In this document: piece after piece, positions 46,201 to 56,186 of the stretch
Position numbering within the stretch: position 1 is the stretch's first letter
How the letters are laid out: each line of letters opens with the position of its first letter
DNA from: Blasia pusilla
Lineage: Eukaryota > Marchantiophyta > Marchantiopsida > Blasiales
DNA: 64,000 bases
Assembly: GCA_050084515.1 (NCBI GenBank)
Contig: CM114272.1
Location: 59,086,001-59,150,000, forward strand
Reading direction: 5' to 3'
Position numbers and translations under genes: made by a program
The notes under the pieces: model-generated
The model's input: the letters and a program-made list of their open reading frames with translations, nothing else
What the model was told of the DNA's origin: nothing
The model's database searches: none

Positions 46201-47270
46201 CGGGCATGGGTAACGGCTCAAACCATCTGCATCCTGGTTGAGCGTCCCATAGTCTATGCACCAGCTGGAAGTTATACTTCTGCAGCAAAAGAGCCCACCT
46301 CGCAAGCTTCCCTATAAGCTTGTCGGACTCCATCAACCACTTAAGTGGCTGATTATCAGTAATGATGGTAAAGGAATTACCGAATAAATAGCATCTGAAA
46401 TATGCGACAACCCATACTGCAGCCAAGCACTCATCCTCATACAAGCTATACTTCGCCTCTGAAATGTTGTTCGAGCGACTAGCGTAAGCCACCACGAACT
46501 CTCTACCATCATCGTCATGCTGGGTGAGCACGATTCCAAGCCCCAACATGCTCCAATCAGTATGCAATTGGAAAGGACGCCCCCTGATCGGTCTCCTAAA
46601 TATGGGCGCGGACGTCAACCTGTCCTTGAGCATATGAAATGCTCTCTCTTGCTTATACCCCCAGTGCCACTCCTGATCCACCTTGGTCATAAAGGTTAGC
46701 GGCTTCGCAATCGAATTGAAACCCTTGACGTATCGTCGATAGAAGTTTTCCAATCCTATGAATGCACAAACTCGACTCACATTTGTAGGGTGTGGAATGC
46801 ATGAAATAGCCTCTACCTTTGTCTGTTGCACACCAAGACCCATGTACTCAATCTGGTCGTAGAAGAACTTGCACTTGCCTGTATGTAGCTTCAGCCCATG
46901 TAACTATAATTGTCAAAACACCTCCTCTAGATGTCTCTCATGCTCCTCAACCGTGGCGCTAAAGACTATGATGTCATCAATATAACACCTAGCAAAATCT
47001 AGACCTGCCAAGATCCTATCCATGACCCTTTGAAACTCAGCCGGGGCGTTTCCGACTCTCCACTAGTCTTGGCTCCTACTCTGAATCAGAGCCCTCTCCA
47101 TATCACTGTACCTGTAGGGTCGTTGGAAGATTGGCGTGTCACTCGAAAACTCAATGCGGATCCCTGGACCCTTAAGGCGTACCCAAATCATGCATACTAA
47201 ATGCAAAACAGCTCTTATAACTCCTAAGGAACTGGTGTATCTGACGCTGATCTCCTCTTGTCAACTTAGG
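46163..47270 (-). pseudogene. Element B reverse transcriptase and RNase H with internal deletion
   Basis: The RT entry (SCFAFSMHDLG-like, then SDTPIFQRPYRYSDMERALI) lies at 47.25-47.08 kb. Near 47.05-47.07 kb the sequence jumps directly to NAPAEFQRVMDRILAGLDFA and YIDDIIVFSA. About 280 bp present in A, with the first catalytic Asp block LDLWAGYHQ, are missing. The thumb and RNase H remain open in the 226-codon frame 46843-46163, including FQLHTDWSMLGLGIVLTQHD and ITDNQPLKWLMESDK. The deletion removes essential RT residues. Confidence 0.85.
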
Positions 47271-47570
47271 GCCCGTATCTGGCTCCCAAGTCTCCATCGT
47301 GACTACGGTAGGACTCTCCATCGTAGATGTCAGTGGTTGCTATGGTGCAACCCCGTCTGGGACAATAGAACTCTCATCTCCACGTGCAATACCCGGAACC
47401 ACGCTCGATGTTGTGGCTATCATCTCTTGGCGTATGTGCAAAGCATCCCAAGAAGTCCAAGGGTGTCTCTCCCAATCACCCATGGTGTATCGATCTCTTT
47501 GGGTCTCGCCCCTAGCCACTGCCTCAATTGTCTCGGTAGGCATGGGGCTCACCAACGCAAATTTTGTGAT

Positions 47571-48878
47571 TTATCGCATCCTCAAAGGACGTTGCTCAAC
47601 TATTCCTAAGCTGAAAATCCATTTCAAGCAGTTCAGGTCCATTTCCTGACCCAAGATATGACGTCGTGATGCCTCAGATAGTGACGGTACTACCGTCACT
47701 CCTATGGGGAATCCCATCGCTTGCTCTCGCTCATCGGCGTTGGGCTCCACCAACCTCTGTACCTAGTCATCCCAAACCAAGCCCGGTCCGACCTCCTTGA
47801 ATGTATAGGAAGCGGGAAGACTCACCAATGTGGGAAAGGCTGCTTGTGGCATGCCAATCCTGTTGACCATAGTCAACGGCGGTCGATCATCCTGCCTCAC
47901 TGCCTGTGATCGACGACCTGGATCCAATATAGAATCCACCAACAAATCGAAGGGACGCTCCACTCTCGCATAAGCCCTCCGCAACACCTCATGTGATACC
48001 AAGTTGGTCCACCAAAGATGCGGGTGGCGTGCTCTAGAACCTACACTCCCTGCATCTAACAACACTGTCGGGCTGATCCATGCATGCACCTGATGTGCAC
48101 TCGTCACCACGCGAGACCTCGAATCGCCCAAAATCGGCACATTCTCCAAAATATATGTTGGAGAATGAGGCTGATGCTCATGTAAATGTCGCAAGATCCG
48201 CATCATCTCCCAAAACAACCTAGACCGAGTGTCAACTAACCCGCTACCTCGTCCAACACTTGATTGGCCCTGACACAGCCAACCAGCAATGATCAAGTCT
48301 ATGGTCCCTACCCGCTCCAAGTCCTGTGCCCCCAACAATGAAATGTCCCTGGGTAGGGAACTCTGGTAACCCTGAATGGCGGATACAGATAACAAATCGG
48401 GAAAATGGAGGCATAACTCCGCCACATGGTGAAGTGAAGCGTGCCTTGCAACATCATCAATCTCCACATACAGGTACTACTGCACGCGCACTCCAGCCTG
48501 CAAAATAGCAGCTAACCCAGTGTTGATCCCTCCAAAGAGATCCAACACCCACATACCCTTCTCTGGGATGCACCACACAATCGGGGTGGTGTCCAAAGGG
48601 GTCATAGTAGCACTCCTTCCTGCTTGGGGTTCCTCTGACCCATCACACTTTGCTGCAAACGTCTCGCTCCACGCGGTCTGCACATGCTCAGTGGATAAGC
48701 ATCGAAGCTCCTTAGTCAAGCCCCAAAGCGGCACCTCTCCTCCACGGACTGATGCGCCTACCATGACACTCCTGTGCATAGAAATGTCAAGAATGGGAGT
48801 ATTCTCTGCATGGAAATGTCTTTCAATCAAATCACTAGGCCAAGTGATGGCATTGCTAAATGCTGCTAAGGTCGCCAT
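47571..48878 (-). pseudogene. Element B C5-cytosine DNA methyltransferase, nearly intact
   Basis: Three segments in one reading frame (48878-48477, 48467-47763, 47753-47571) are separated only by single stop codons. Motif I: LDLFGGINTGLAAILQAG (48.49-48.55 kb). Next come YLYVEIDDVARH, then GTIDLIIAGWLCQGQS with the catalytic Cys of motif IV (near 48.27 kb; the usual Pro is Leu). ILENVPILGDSRSR is motif VI (near 48.14 kb). Then DDRPPLTMVNRIG, LVEPNADEREQAMGFP and SEASRRHILGQEMDL are motifs IX-X. The protein is about 430 residues including an N-terminal part shared with A and C. Its place between protease and RT implies expression as part of the pol polyprotein. A role in methylating element or host DNA is inference. 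Class: ordinary motif order, DNMT3-like by eye. Confidence 0.85.
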
Positions 48879-48939
48879 CTCTCATGGTCGTCGCTCGATC
48901 ACTTCACCTATAAATCGAACGGATAATTAGCTAAGGCTC

Positions 48940-49810
48940 CCATCACCTTACTGCCATCGTGGTCTATAGGATTCTGACTCCTCCCAGTAATCCAGGGAAA
49001 ACCCTATCCGATATAATATTGCTCCACCAACCAAGAAGTCGTAGGACTCTACATTAGTCACTATCGCCTTGGCTCGCACCACGGACTCATCTGTAGGATG
49101 TCTCGGGCGAATCCTCACCACAACCTCTTTTTGGGTGATATATTGTGTGGTACTCGCTCCACCCAAGGATGTATGTATCCGGAATGAAAAACGCTCCACA
49201 TCGGCTCTCGTCAAGCCCAATCCTTTGAAAGACGCTTCCCCAACATCAGGGATTGCGCTCCATCAAGACGCGTTGTGGACTTAAAGCTCTACCTCCGGGA
49301 CTCACCAACTGGAAGACCTCTCCCTGGTTATCTAGCAACACAACACCGGGAGAAGCCATGGTACGCTCTATTGCGGGTCTAGCAGGCATCTCCGCCATCC
49401 TAGCAGCCCCAGCCTGCCATGAATCTGACATGGACGGCCCAAGCATCCGCTCCAAGGGCAAGTCCATCACCTCCTATGCAATCACCTCTGAACGTGATGC
49501 AGGAACTCCAACTCAACGCTCACATAGCGTAGCGGCCAGGCAAAAAACCTCGGCGGGCGTACTTCCCAACGTCATAACATTGGAAGTAGAAAATAAAGGA
49601 GCACGGTATACAACGATGGCCGCCCCCAACAACGTGCTCGACACATGCCCCTCCTGAGCATCAGCAATAGGAGTTTTCGCACTCACTTCTCCCATCGTCC
49701 TCCGTGCCTGCACACCAACAACATCACCAACTCTCCAGGAACTCTTATCAGGACCCATCGATGGGGTTCTCATCACCTCGGACAACGTGAAATATTGAGG
49801 AAGCATGGTT
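48940..49810 (-). pseudogene. Element B aspartic protease region
   Basis: Shared blocks in order on the minus strand: LSEVMRTPSMGPD (49.8 kb), LGSTPAEVFCLAATLCER (49.53 kb), SPGVVLLDNQGEVFQLV (49.33 kb), a worn active-site block (RVLMERNP, 49.25 kb, for RVLLDSG in the family), then SFRIHTSLGGAS and ESYDFLVGGAILYRIGF (49.2-48.97 kb). The last block resembles the ILG/VGxxxL flap-end region of retropepsins. The same blocks precede the methyltransferase in A and C. Confidence 0.6.
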
Positions 49811-50079
49811 TGTTTCCTAGCTTCCCTCGACGTGGATCCAACTCTGCAGCTGCTCCATGCGTTTAGGGTTTAGGGTAACTCTAGCTCCTTGTCCCCCGAT
49901 GGGACCACTTGCTGCACGATCTCTAGGTCCACCCGCATCGGCTTATCGCTATAGTGCCCTCTCAGGCCCTCGATCCGGACGTAACTCAAGGTATAAACTG
50001 AAACACCTGGTGCGTGTATGACCATACCTCTAACAATAGCCACAATGATAACTTCCTAGTGCAGCACCATCTCCTCCTC

Positions 50080-51250
50080 CATACTGAGGCACACGTCCAT
50101 GACCCTGACGAGTGCAATCACGCTGATGATGGGCCCCACCACATGACCAACAAGTAATTGTAGGCGGCTATTGCTGAGCCGTATATGAAGGGGCAGGTCT
50201 CTGTGGCACGACCTCTTGATATCCTCCTTGAACTCGTGGTGCCACAGTCGACCTATCTCGGAGTCCACATTGCTGCATTGGTGGTACAGACAATCGTGAC
50301 TGCTCTCGACCAGAACCCATGGTGTCTACGCTCTCCTCCGCCATGTTGCGCTCAATGTTCTCGGCGGTCCTAAAAACATCTCTCAACGTAGGGGAGATTT
50401 TCATAAGAAGCACCCCCTCCCGCACCCATGTCCGCAGGGTCCGGTCTAGCATCGCGTACCATGACTAGATAGCCTGAGCCTTTGTCACCCCCTGAGTGAT
50501 GTTGATCAACCGGCGCAAGCGAATGTAAGCCTCACGCAAACTCTCACCCATGTGCCTCTAGAAGTTGTGGATGCTCCGCAACTTCTCCGTCCGTACCCCT
50601 TGGTAGCTCGCCTTCAACTCATCGAAGAACTCAACCACGGGGTTGCACCTGGGACGAACCCAACTAGACGGTACAACTGCTCCAGTGCAAGTGACCCCTC
50701 CTAAATAAACACTAGTGGAAGAGGAAGTAGCCTCTCGTGACTCCTCCTTCTCATCAGGGAATAGCTCCTTCCATGTCACATAGTGTGGTCATAGTAGAGT
50801 CGCCATGCCTCAATCTCCTAGGCATATCTGTGGGAGAACTCATGGTAATCGTCCATGGGCGCCCCCTCTAAATGCTGGAATATATTGTTCCATGCTGTAA
50901 ACGGGTTGAATTCTCTAGAGTTCCTAGCCCGCTGTTAGTCACACCAACTCCTAAACTCCGCAATGAAGTTGTGTAGTTCTATAGTGCCTACAGTACCCAA
51001 AAACCTACGCAGTCCTCTATCTTGGTCATCCATCGTGTACGCCCAACTAGTAGGACCACTCAATGTGTACGGTGGATCACTAACACACTCCTCTACACGT
51101 CCCCCCTCGTCTGAAGACTACATAGAAGGAGATCGAGGTGGTCTCTCACGTGGAGACCCTTGAAACCTCGCACCACTCCAGGTAAACCCTCCAGAGCTAC
51201 ACTCAGATCCACTACCTTGCCTCTCAAAATCTTGAAAGAACGCCGTGATG
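50080..51250 (-). pseudogene. Element B gag with zinc knuckle
   Basis: From 51.03 kb downward the minus strand encodes GLRRFLGTVGTIELHNFIAE, then FFDELKASYQGVRTEKLRSI (50.64-50.56 kb), GESLREAYIRLRRLINITQG (50.55-50.49 kb) and LDRTLRTWVREGVLLMKISP (50.45-50.39 kb). A zinc knuckle CWSCGGAHHQRDC follows near 50.14 kb. Stops interrupt it in several places. Confidence 0.75.
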
Positions 51251-51259
51251 GCCCTCGTG

Positions 51260-53030
51260 CCCCTTTCACACGATCACTCTCAATCTCGCAAGTAATCCCT
51301 CAATCACTCAAACTAAACATGCGGCACTCAATCTACACTCTCTCATTGAGACATGTGTTGTGCGGTAACAAGCAGCGTGGTGTGGCAAATCAATTGGGTC
51401 TCATCGACAAACCATCCTCAACTCTGGACATCCCACACAGGTCTATGTTCCCTAAATCTATACATCATCGATGCTCCTAGCATCAGCACTAAACCTCAAT
51501 ATCCCAAATAACTTCCCAATATGCGGAAATCCCTCACAGGTGCAGGATAAGAGACCAGAATGGATAATCGGACAATAATGTCGATCTCACTCCTCGGCAA
51601 TTGCAAATCTCGACCCAAACTCGGTCATGAAGACAACTCCTCCAATCAGAAAGTCGTACTCCTCTCGTACTGATGCTGCTCAAACCTCCTCAATGTGCGA
51701 TGCACGTTCGGCTGTCCAGTGCGGCACTGGCGGCACGAAACGGCTACAAACGACACGGCACTCGGGAATGGGGTACGGCACTCAGTGGCATACCCTCCTC
51801 AATAAAAAATTCATACGCTCTGCACCTTAGTAAAGGAGCGGCTTAGCGATCAAGATGGTGCGGTGTGGCCACAAGCCGCACGGCGCGGCAATCGGCAGCG
51901 CGTTGTGGCTACGGGCGTCACGGCACGGTACTCGATCGTCATCGAACCACTACCAATCACAACATAGCAACATGAAATGAGAACTCAAACACCATAACCC
52001 AAGGTCATCTTCCATCACTCGTTGATGCAAAAGTGCGATGACGGTGGCGGCGCAAGTCAGAGAATCAACAGTGGTTGAGGAAGACCCTCCACTTTGTAAT
52101 GGCAGCAATGGCAACCAAAGGGTGGACAACGGCCGAACGCGGCTTTGAGCAGCGCTAGGCGGAGGCAACGGCCGACGGTGGACCGTTGATGATGACGACG
52201 GACCATTTATGGTGATGGTAGACCATTGACGGTGAAGATTGACCATTGATGGTGGACCGTTGATGGTGACTATGACAATGACGGCCGCCGCCGGCGCCAC
52301 GGCTGGTTTGGGGTTTGAACAATTTAACCCTAAAAATTGCCTAGCAATGGCAATTTTGCAAGATTGACCATAACTTTTTGCTCGCAACTCCAAATTGTGC
52401 ATCGTTTGTTGCACAGCGTGCACAACTTCACGATCTACGATAATATTAACAAATATTTTAATTTGGATATTTCAATAAAAACTGACAAGAATTGTCGTAA
52501 AGCCCAATGTCTTTTTCTCCTACACAAAATTTGGTTGTGCTTCCGTGCTGATTTCTCCCTACAAAAATGTAAAACCTGTGAGAACACAAATCAATAAGCT
52601 ACATGGTGCTCCCGAGAGCACCGGCATGGAGCAATCCGCCCCCATACTCAATTCCTATAAAAAATTGGGATTATCGTAAAGCCCAATGTCTCTTTCTCCT
52701 ACACAAAATTTGGCAGCGCTTCCGTGCTGATTTCTCCCAACAAAAATGTAAAACCTATGAGAACACAAATCAGCAAGCTTCATGGTGCTCCTCAGAGCAC
52801 CGGCATGGAGCAATCCGCCCCCATACTCAATTCCTATGGAAAATTGGGCAGCGCTTCCGCGTGCCACTCTCCCGTACAAAAAATCAGCAAAGCAAAACAG
52901 CAAGCTCGCATGGCTCTTGCTCCGTTGAGCACTTCCATGAGTCATGAAGCGGGGAACACATTCCCCCAACCTGCACCAAACATTGAGCAACCAACGAGCT
53001 TCCCCATAAAGCTCTCTCACTCACTCATTC
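51260..53030 (-). other. Element B untranslated leader
   Basis: About 1.8 kb between gag and the terminal block L. It includes GC-rich stretches with ggcggc/gacgg repeats (51.85-52.3 kb) and a tandem duplication (52491-52848). The 157-codon frame 51950-52423 (minus) is Ser/Pro/Val-rich and probably a product of this composition. Confidence 0.45.
52491..52848. repeat. Two tandem copies of a 179-bp unit in the element B leader
   Basis: attgtcgtaaagcccaatg starts copy 1 (52491-52669) and attatcgtaaagcccaatg starts copy 2 (52670-52848). A partial third start follows (cagcgcttccgcg...). The copies differ at several positions, so the duplication predates the latest decay. Confidence 0.85.
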
Positions 53031-53337
53031 TCTCTTTGTAAAATAAGATCCAATCTCTCTCACAACACCATACTTTTCACATGTGTGTGAATTATGATGT
53101 TGAACTATAGTGTTGATGGTACCAAAAATAGAAAGCTAATCATATACTCAAAATGGTACTTGCCTATAAAAAGCAATTTCCTCAATATGGTTCCAAATGA
53201 GCCGAAACGAAGGGGAAACCTGCTCTCTCAGGTTTACCGGCGCCTCAACAAGTCATCCTCGACCTATTGAGCATGTCCTCCACTATTCACGAAGGCGCTC
53301 TACTAGATCTCACAAATCTATCCTAAAATAGGTGACA
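53030..53337 (-). repeat. Element B 5' terminal block L
   Basis: On the minus strand, TGTCACCTATTTTAGGATAG starts the element at 53337. The block carries a TATA-like ttttataggc (about 53167-53176) and matches the solo copy at 6277-6874. The inner border with the leader is not sharp, and I could not find the self-primer pair that A and C show. Confidence 0.6.
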
Positions 53338-53750
53338 AACCTCCTCCCGAAATGTTGGATGAGGTTGGCGACAGGTCTGTTGCGTTGGGAAAGTCGTTTA
53401 TGGCGATTTCCCTATTTTGGTCTTAGTCCGTCAAGTGACTTGTTGACCTAGTCAATGGTCATCCGGTAACCTGTACAAGCAGGTTACCGCTGGGTGGGTT
53501 ATTTTAGGGGGAAGATCTTTTTGGCTCTTCCCAAGGGTATGAGAATTAGAGAGATGGCTTTCTCAAGCCATCTTTCTCATGTTGAGCCTTAGGAACGCCT
53601 CTCTTGCATAGACGTGTGTGGGTGTGTAGGAGTTAGGGTGCTAGCGTCCGGATTCCCTTATATCAGAGGGTGGATGTGGTTCAATATGCCGATGTAGATT
53701 CATGAGTGGAGTTTTAGGCCGGGTGAGCCATTTTTACTACTCTTGATTTT
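53338..53750 (+). repeat. Element C 5' block L, part right of the B insertion
   Basis: Runs from ctcctcccgaaatgttgg to ctactcttgatttt and matches 59280-59684. Contains the hairpin gaagatctttttggctcttc and the stem-loop AGATGGCTT-TCTC-AAGCCATCT (53552-53573). Confidence 0.85.
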
Positions 53751-53764
53751 ACATGAGAAAGATG
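53569..53764 (+). promoter_or_regulatory. Element C self-primer segment and primer-binding site
   Basis: CATCTTTCTCATGT (53569-53582, in L) is the exact reverse complement of ACATGAGAAAGATG (53751-53764), which directly follows the end of L. The distance from the segment to the end of L (182 bp) is close to that in A (175 bp). A TATA-like TATGAGAA lies about 30 bp before the segment but is weak. The same segment stands in the 3' L (59503-59516). Confidence 0.75.
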
Positions 53765-56180
53765 TCAAGGGGCAAGTGGGAATTCATTGTTTGCAGGTAG
53801 GCAAGCGAGTTGCCTTGGTTGGGGAGCCCCCTGGAGACATTGGTTAACATATTTGTTGGCATTTTTCTGTTCGGCAATCTATGGGTGAAAGCGCTATCTA
53901 TTTTTCTCGGATCTTGACAATGAGGATTGATGGGGGACAACATCAAATTGTAGTAGTAGTAGCGCTCAGATGTAGCGCGGAGAGTATCATCGATGGGTGA
54001 GCGATGAGTGTCGGGGGAGAGAAAAACTTTGGAAACATCGGCCACCATGAGGAAGGGCTAGTGAGAGCTAGGTCATCTAGAGTTAGGTCGCACACGTAAG
54101 GTGGGAGGTTTAGGTCTGAGCAATTGGGCAGCGGAGTCAGGTCATGCGCGTTGAAACCTGAAGTTAGAGTCGGAAACGCGGGAGCCACAGAAAGCAGGAC
54201 TGGCTGGATGGAGGGTTGCCGCAGGGTTTGAGTGTAGAGTGCCGGTCGAGACTTAAGAGCTTCATACGGACGAAGTCAAGGGTGTGCAAATTGGGAGCAG
54301 CGGAAGACGCGCCGCATAGCAGTGTGCCGGCAAGAATGGAGTGCGGGTCTAAGGAGTGAGCGGGGGCCCGCGGGTGTGGAGTTGGAAGAGAGGAGATCCT
54401 TGAGGTTGGGCAGACGGAGATGGGTGAGATGTGAAGGTGTAGGAGAGAAGGAAGGAGCCGTTATGGCCCCAAACTGGTGGAGTAAGGAAGGAAGGAAGGA
54501 AGGAGCCATTATGGATCCAAGGAAGGAAGAGGGTGTAAATGCAGAAGAGCAAGGCAAGGCAGGGAGGTCGTGCATAGGGAAATGATCAGGGAGATCCGGG
54601 GATACGAGTAAGGCTAGCCGGTTAAATCTGAGAATTTCCGATTAACTTTAAAGCTGCTACGAAGAACCGGTTGGATTTGAGGACGCTCTTTGTATTTCGT
54701 ATCTGAAAACCGGTTCAAAAACCAGAATTTCCGTTTCCGATTTACCATTCCTGGTAATGTACTGGGTCCCAAAAAAAATCCCCGAACCGTGGCATAGGGC
54801 ACCGCGCCGGAGCCATGCCAAGGAAATGGGCTAGGGCTAAGGAGGAGTAGCCAGCGATCGGGCAGCAAGGGCGGGCCACTTCGAACGGAACTAGGGAAGC
54901 AGGGCTCCGGGACCACGGGGCAGAGGGCACTGTGCCCTAAGACATGCATTTAAAATATTCGGTTAGTAACCTTCGAGGGAGAGGAGGAGGGAGGTTGTCA
55001 CAGTTGGGTACGAGGATGGAGGAGCTTGGAGAGTACACAATGTTAGAGTAGAGCCGCACGAAGGTATGCGAGTCGAATGAAGGGTGGCCATGAAGGGAGG
55101 TAGTGCCACGCCCGCAAAGGTGGGCCTAAGGACTGAGTAGGGAGAGAGGGAGAATGGGGTCGCAGCTCCATAGGTAGCCATGTCATGAAGAGGCCGGAGG
55201 GCATGGGTGCGTCGTGTCCAAGCAAGTAGAGGCGCTCAAGCGCACAGGGATGGGCCGAAAGGAGTGGCTCCGGGGCTAGGAAAGAAGGCGGGAGGTGCAT
55301 AGGGCACCATGCCTGAGTACGAAAGAGGTAAAAGGTCGGGGTGGACGGTAGAAGTTAAGACGTGGTATGGGGCTACATGGTTGGTTGGGCTACATGGTGA
55401 GGATACTAACATGGTTGGACGGAACATGGCACCACAGTTGATGGGAGTGACATGGTGAGTTGAACGCAGTAGCCATGCTACGTGGTTGAGAGGCGGATGT
55501 GGTAAATTTGAGTTAGGGAGTTGGGGAGAATTTTCGCGACTTGATGTTGGTACCATGGACAAGGATTAAGGGCGTGATGGGTGCTTCACACCAACGGAGT
55601 GTGACGGAGTGCTAGAGGTGGGGACGCACGTACCGATGCCGACGGGTAGTCTGCATGTGGTGACGGGAGGTTCGACGTGTGTTCGAGGAGAGTGTCGTGT
55701 CATAGAGGTTGCCGCACCATATGGAGGAGTGAGTGTCGATGGTGCAATAGAGTGATGGCAAGCGTGTTCAGGTTACTCATTCGAGTCCCTTTCCCCGCAC
55801 TTGTCTTGTGTCATTGAGGGTGTTGGGTTGGGTAGTAGCAAGTGCTAGATGGGTGTAGTTATGGGGACAAGTGTAGTCTCCATGTATGTGTAGCATGTTT
55901 TGTATGGCGGTTTCCGAATAGGGGCAAATGTATGACCCGAACGTACGTCGGTGATTAGGTGAGATAGGCGAGAGGCTCATGGCGAGTGTGAGTGTTGAGT
56001 GTGTGTGAGGTCGGGTGTGTCGTCAGGAGATTACCATTAGCGTAGGTGAGCTAGTGAGGAATGTGGGAGACTCTCGGTGAGTCTGAGTGCTTGAGCGGGT
56101 GAGACAGGGTTGTCATGACGGCGTTCTTCCAGGGTTTGGAAGAACGGGGTAGTATGAGCAATGTTAGTGGAGTGACATAG
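53765..56180 (+). other. Element C leader with GC-rich insert-like sequence
   Basis: This leader of 2.4 kb is much longer than that of A. Between about 54.2 and 55.7 kb it is G-rich on the plus strand, with a GGAA run (54486-54502) and a local repeat (gaaggagcc-ttatgg, twice). No retrotransposon protein is encoded here. Open frames on the minus strand (for example 54276-54575, 55236-55562) show no domain I recognise. It may be captured host sequence. Confidence 0.4.
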
Positions 56181-56186
56181 AGTGGT

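Larger units (their letters stand above)
34842..53337 (-). mobile_element. Element B: methyltransferase Ty3/gypsy element inserted in C, interrupted by A
   Basis: On the minus strand B starts TGTCACCTATTTTAGG at 53337 and ends ...GTGCATGACA at 34842. Outside it, both flanks belong to block L of element C. The flanking bases (AATT left, AACCT right, against AACTT in the intact C copy) look like a worn 5-bp target duplication. In order B holds L, a leader with a 179-bp tandem repeat, gag, protease, methyltransferase, RT, RNase H and integrase. It is cut by A at 44960/35537, then continues with the integrase end, PHD remnant, polypurine tract and R. Only one R and no second L are present, which fits R-to-R recombination or an original L-internal-R form. 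It has the best preserved methyltransferase in the window. Confidence 0.8.

Noticed and set aside
49861-49877. Plant telomere-like TTTAGGG repeats
   Set aside because: Only two units inside the element B protease/gag junction; no tract and no subtelomeric context.
51950-52423. A 157-codon minus-strand frame in the B leader
   Set aside because: Low-complexity Ser/Pro/Val composition from GC-rich gacgg repeats; no gag or pol block.
52491-52848. Repeat array as a CRISPR-like structure
   Set aside because: Two long tandem copies without spacer pattern, inside a plant retrotransposon leader.
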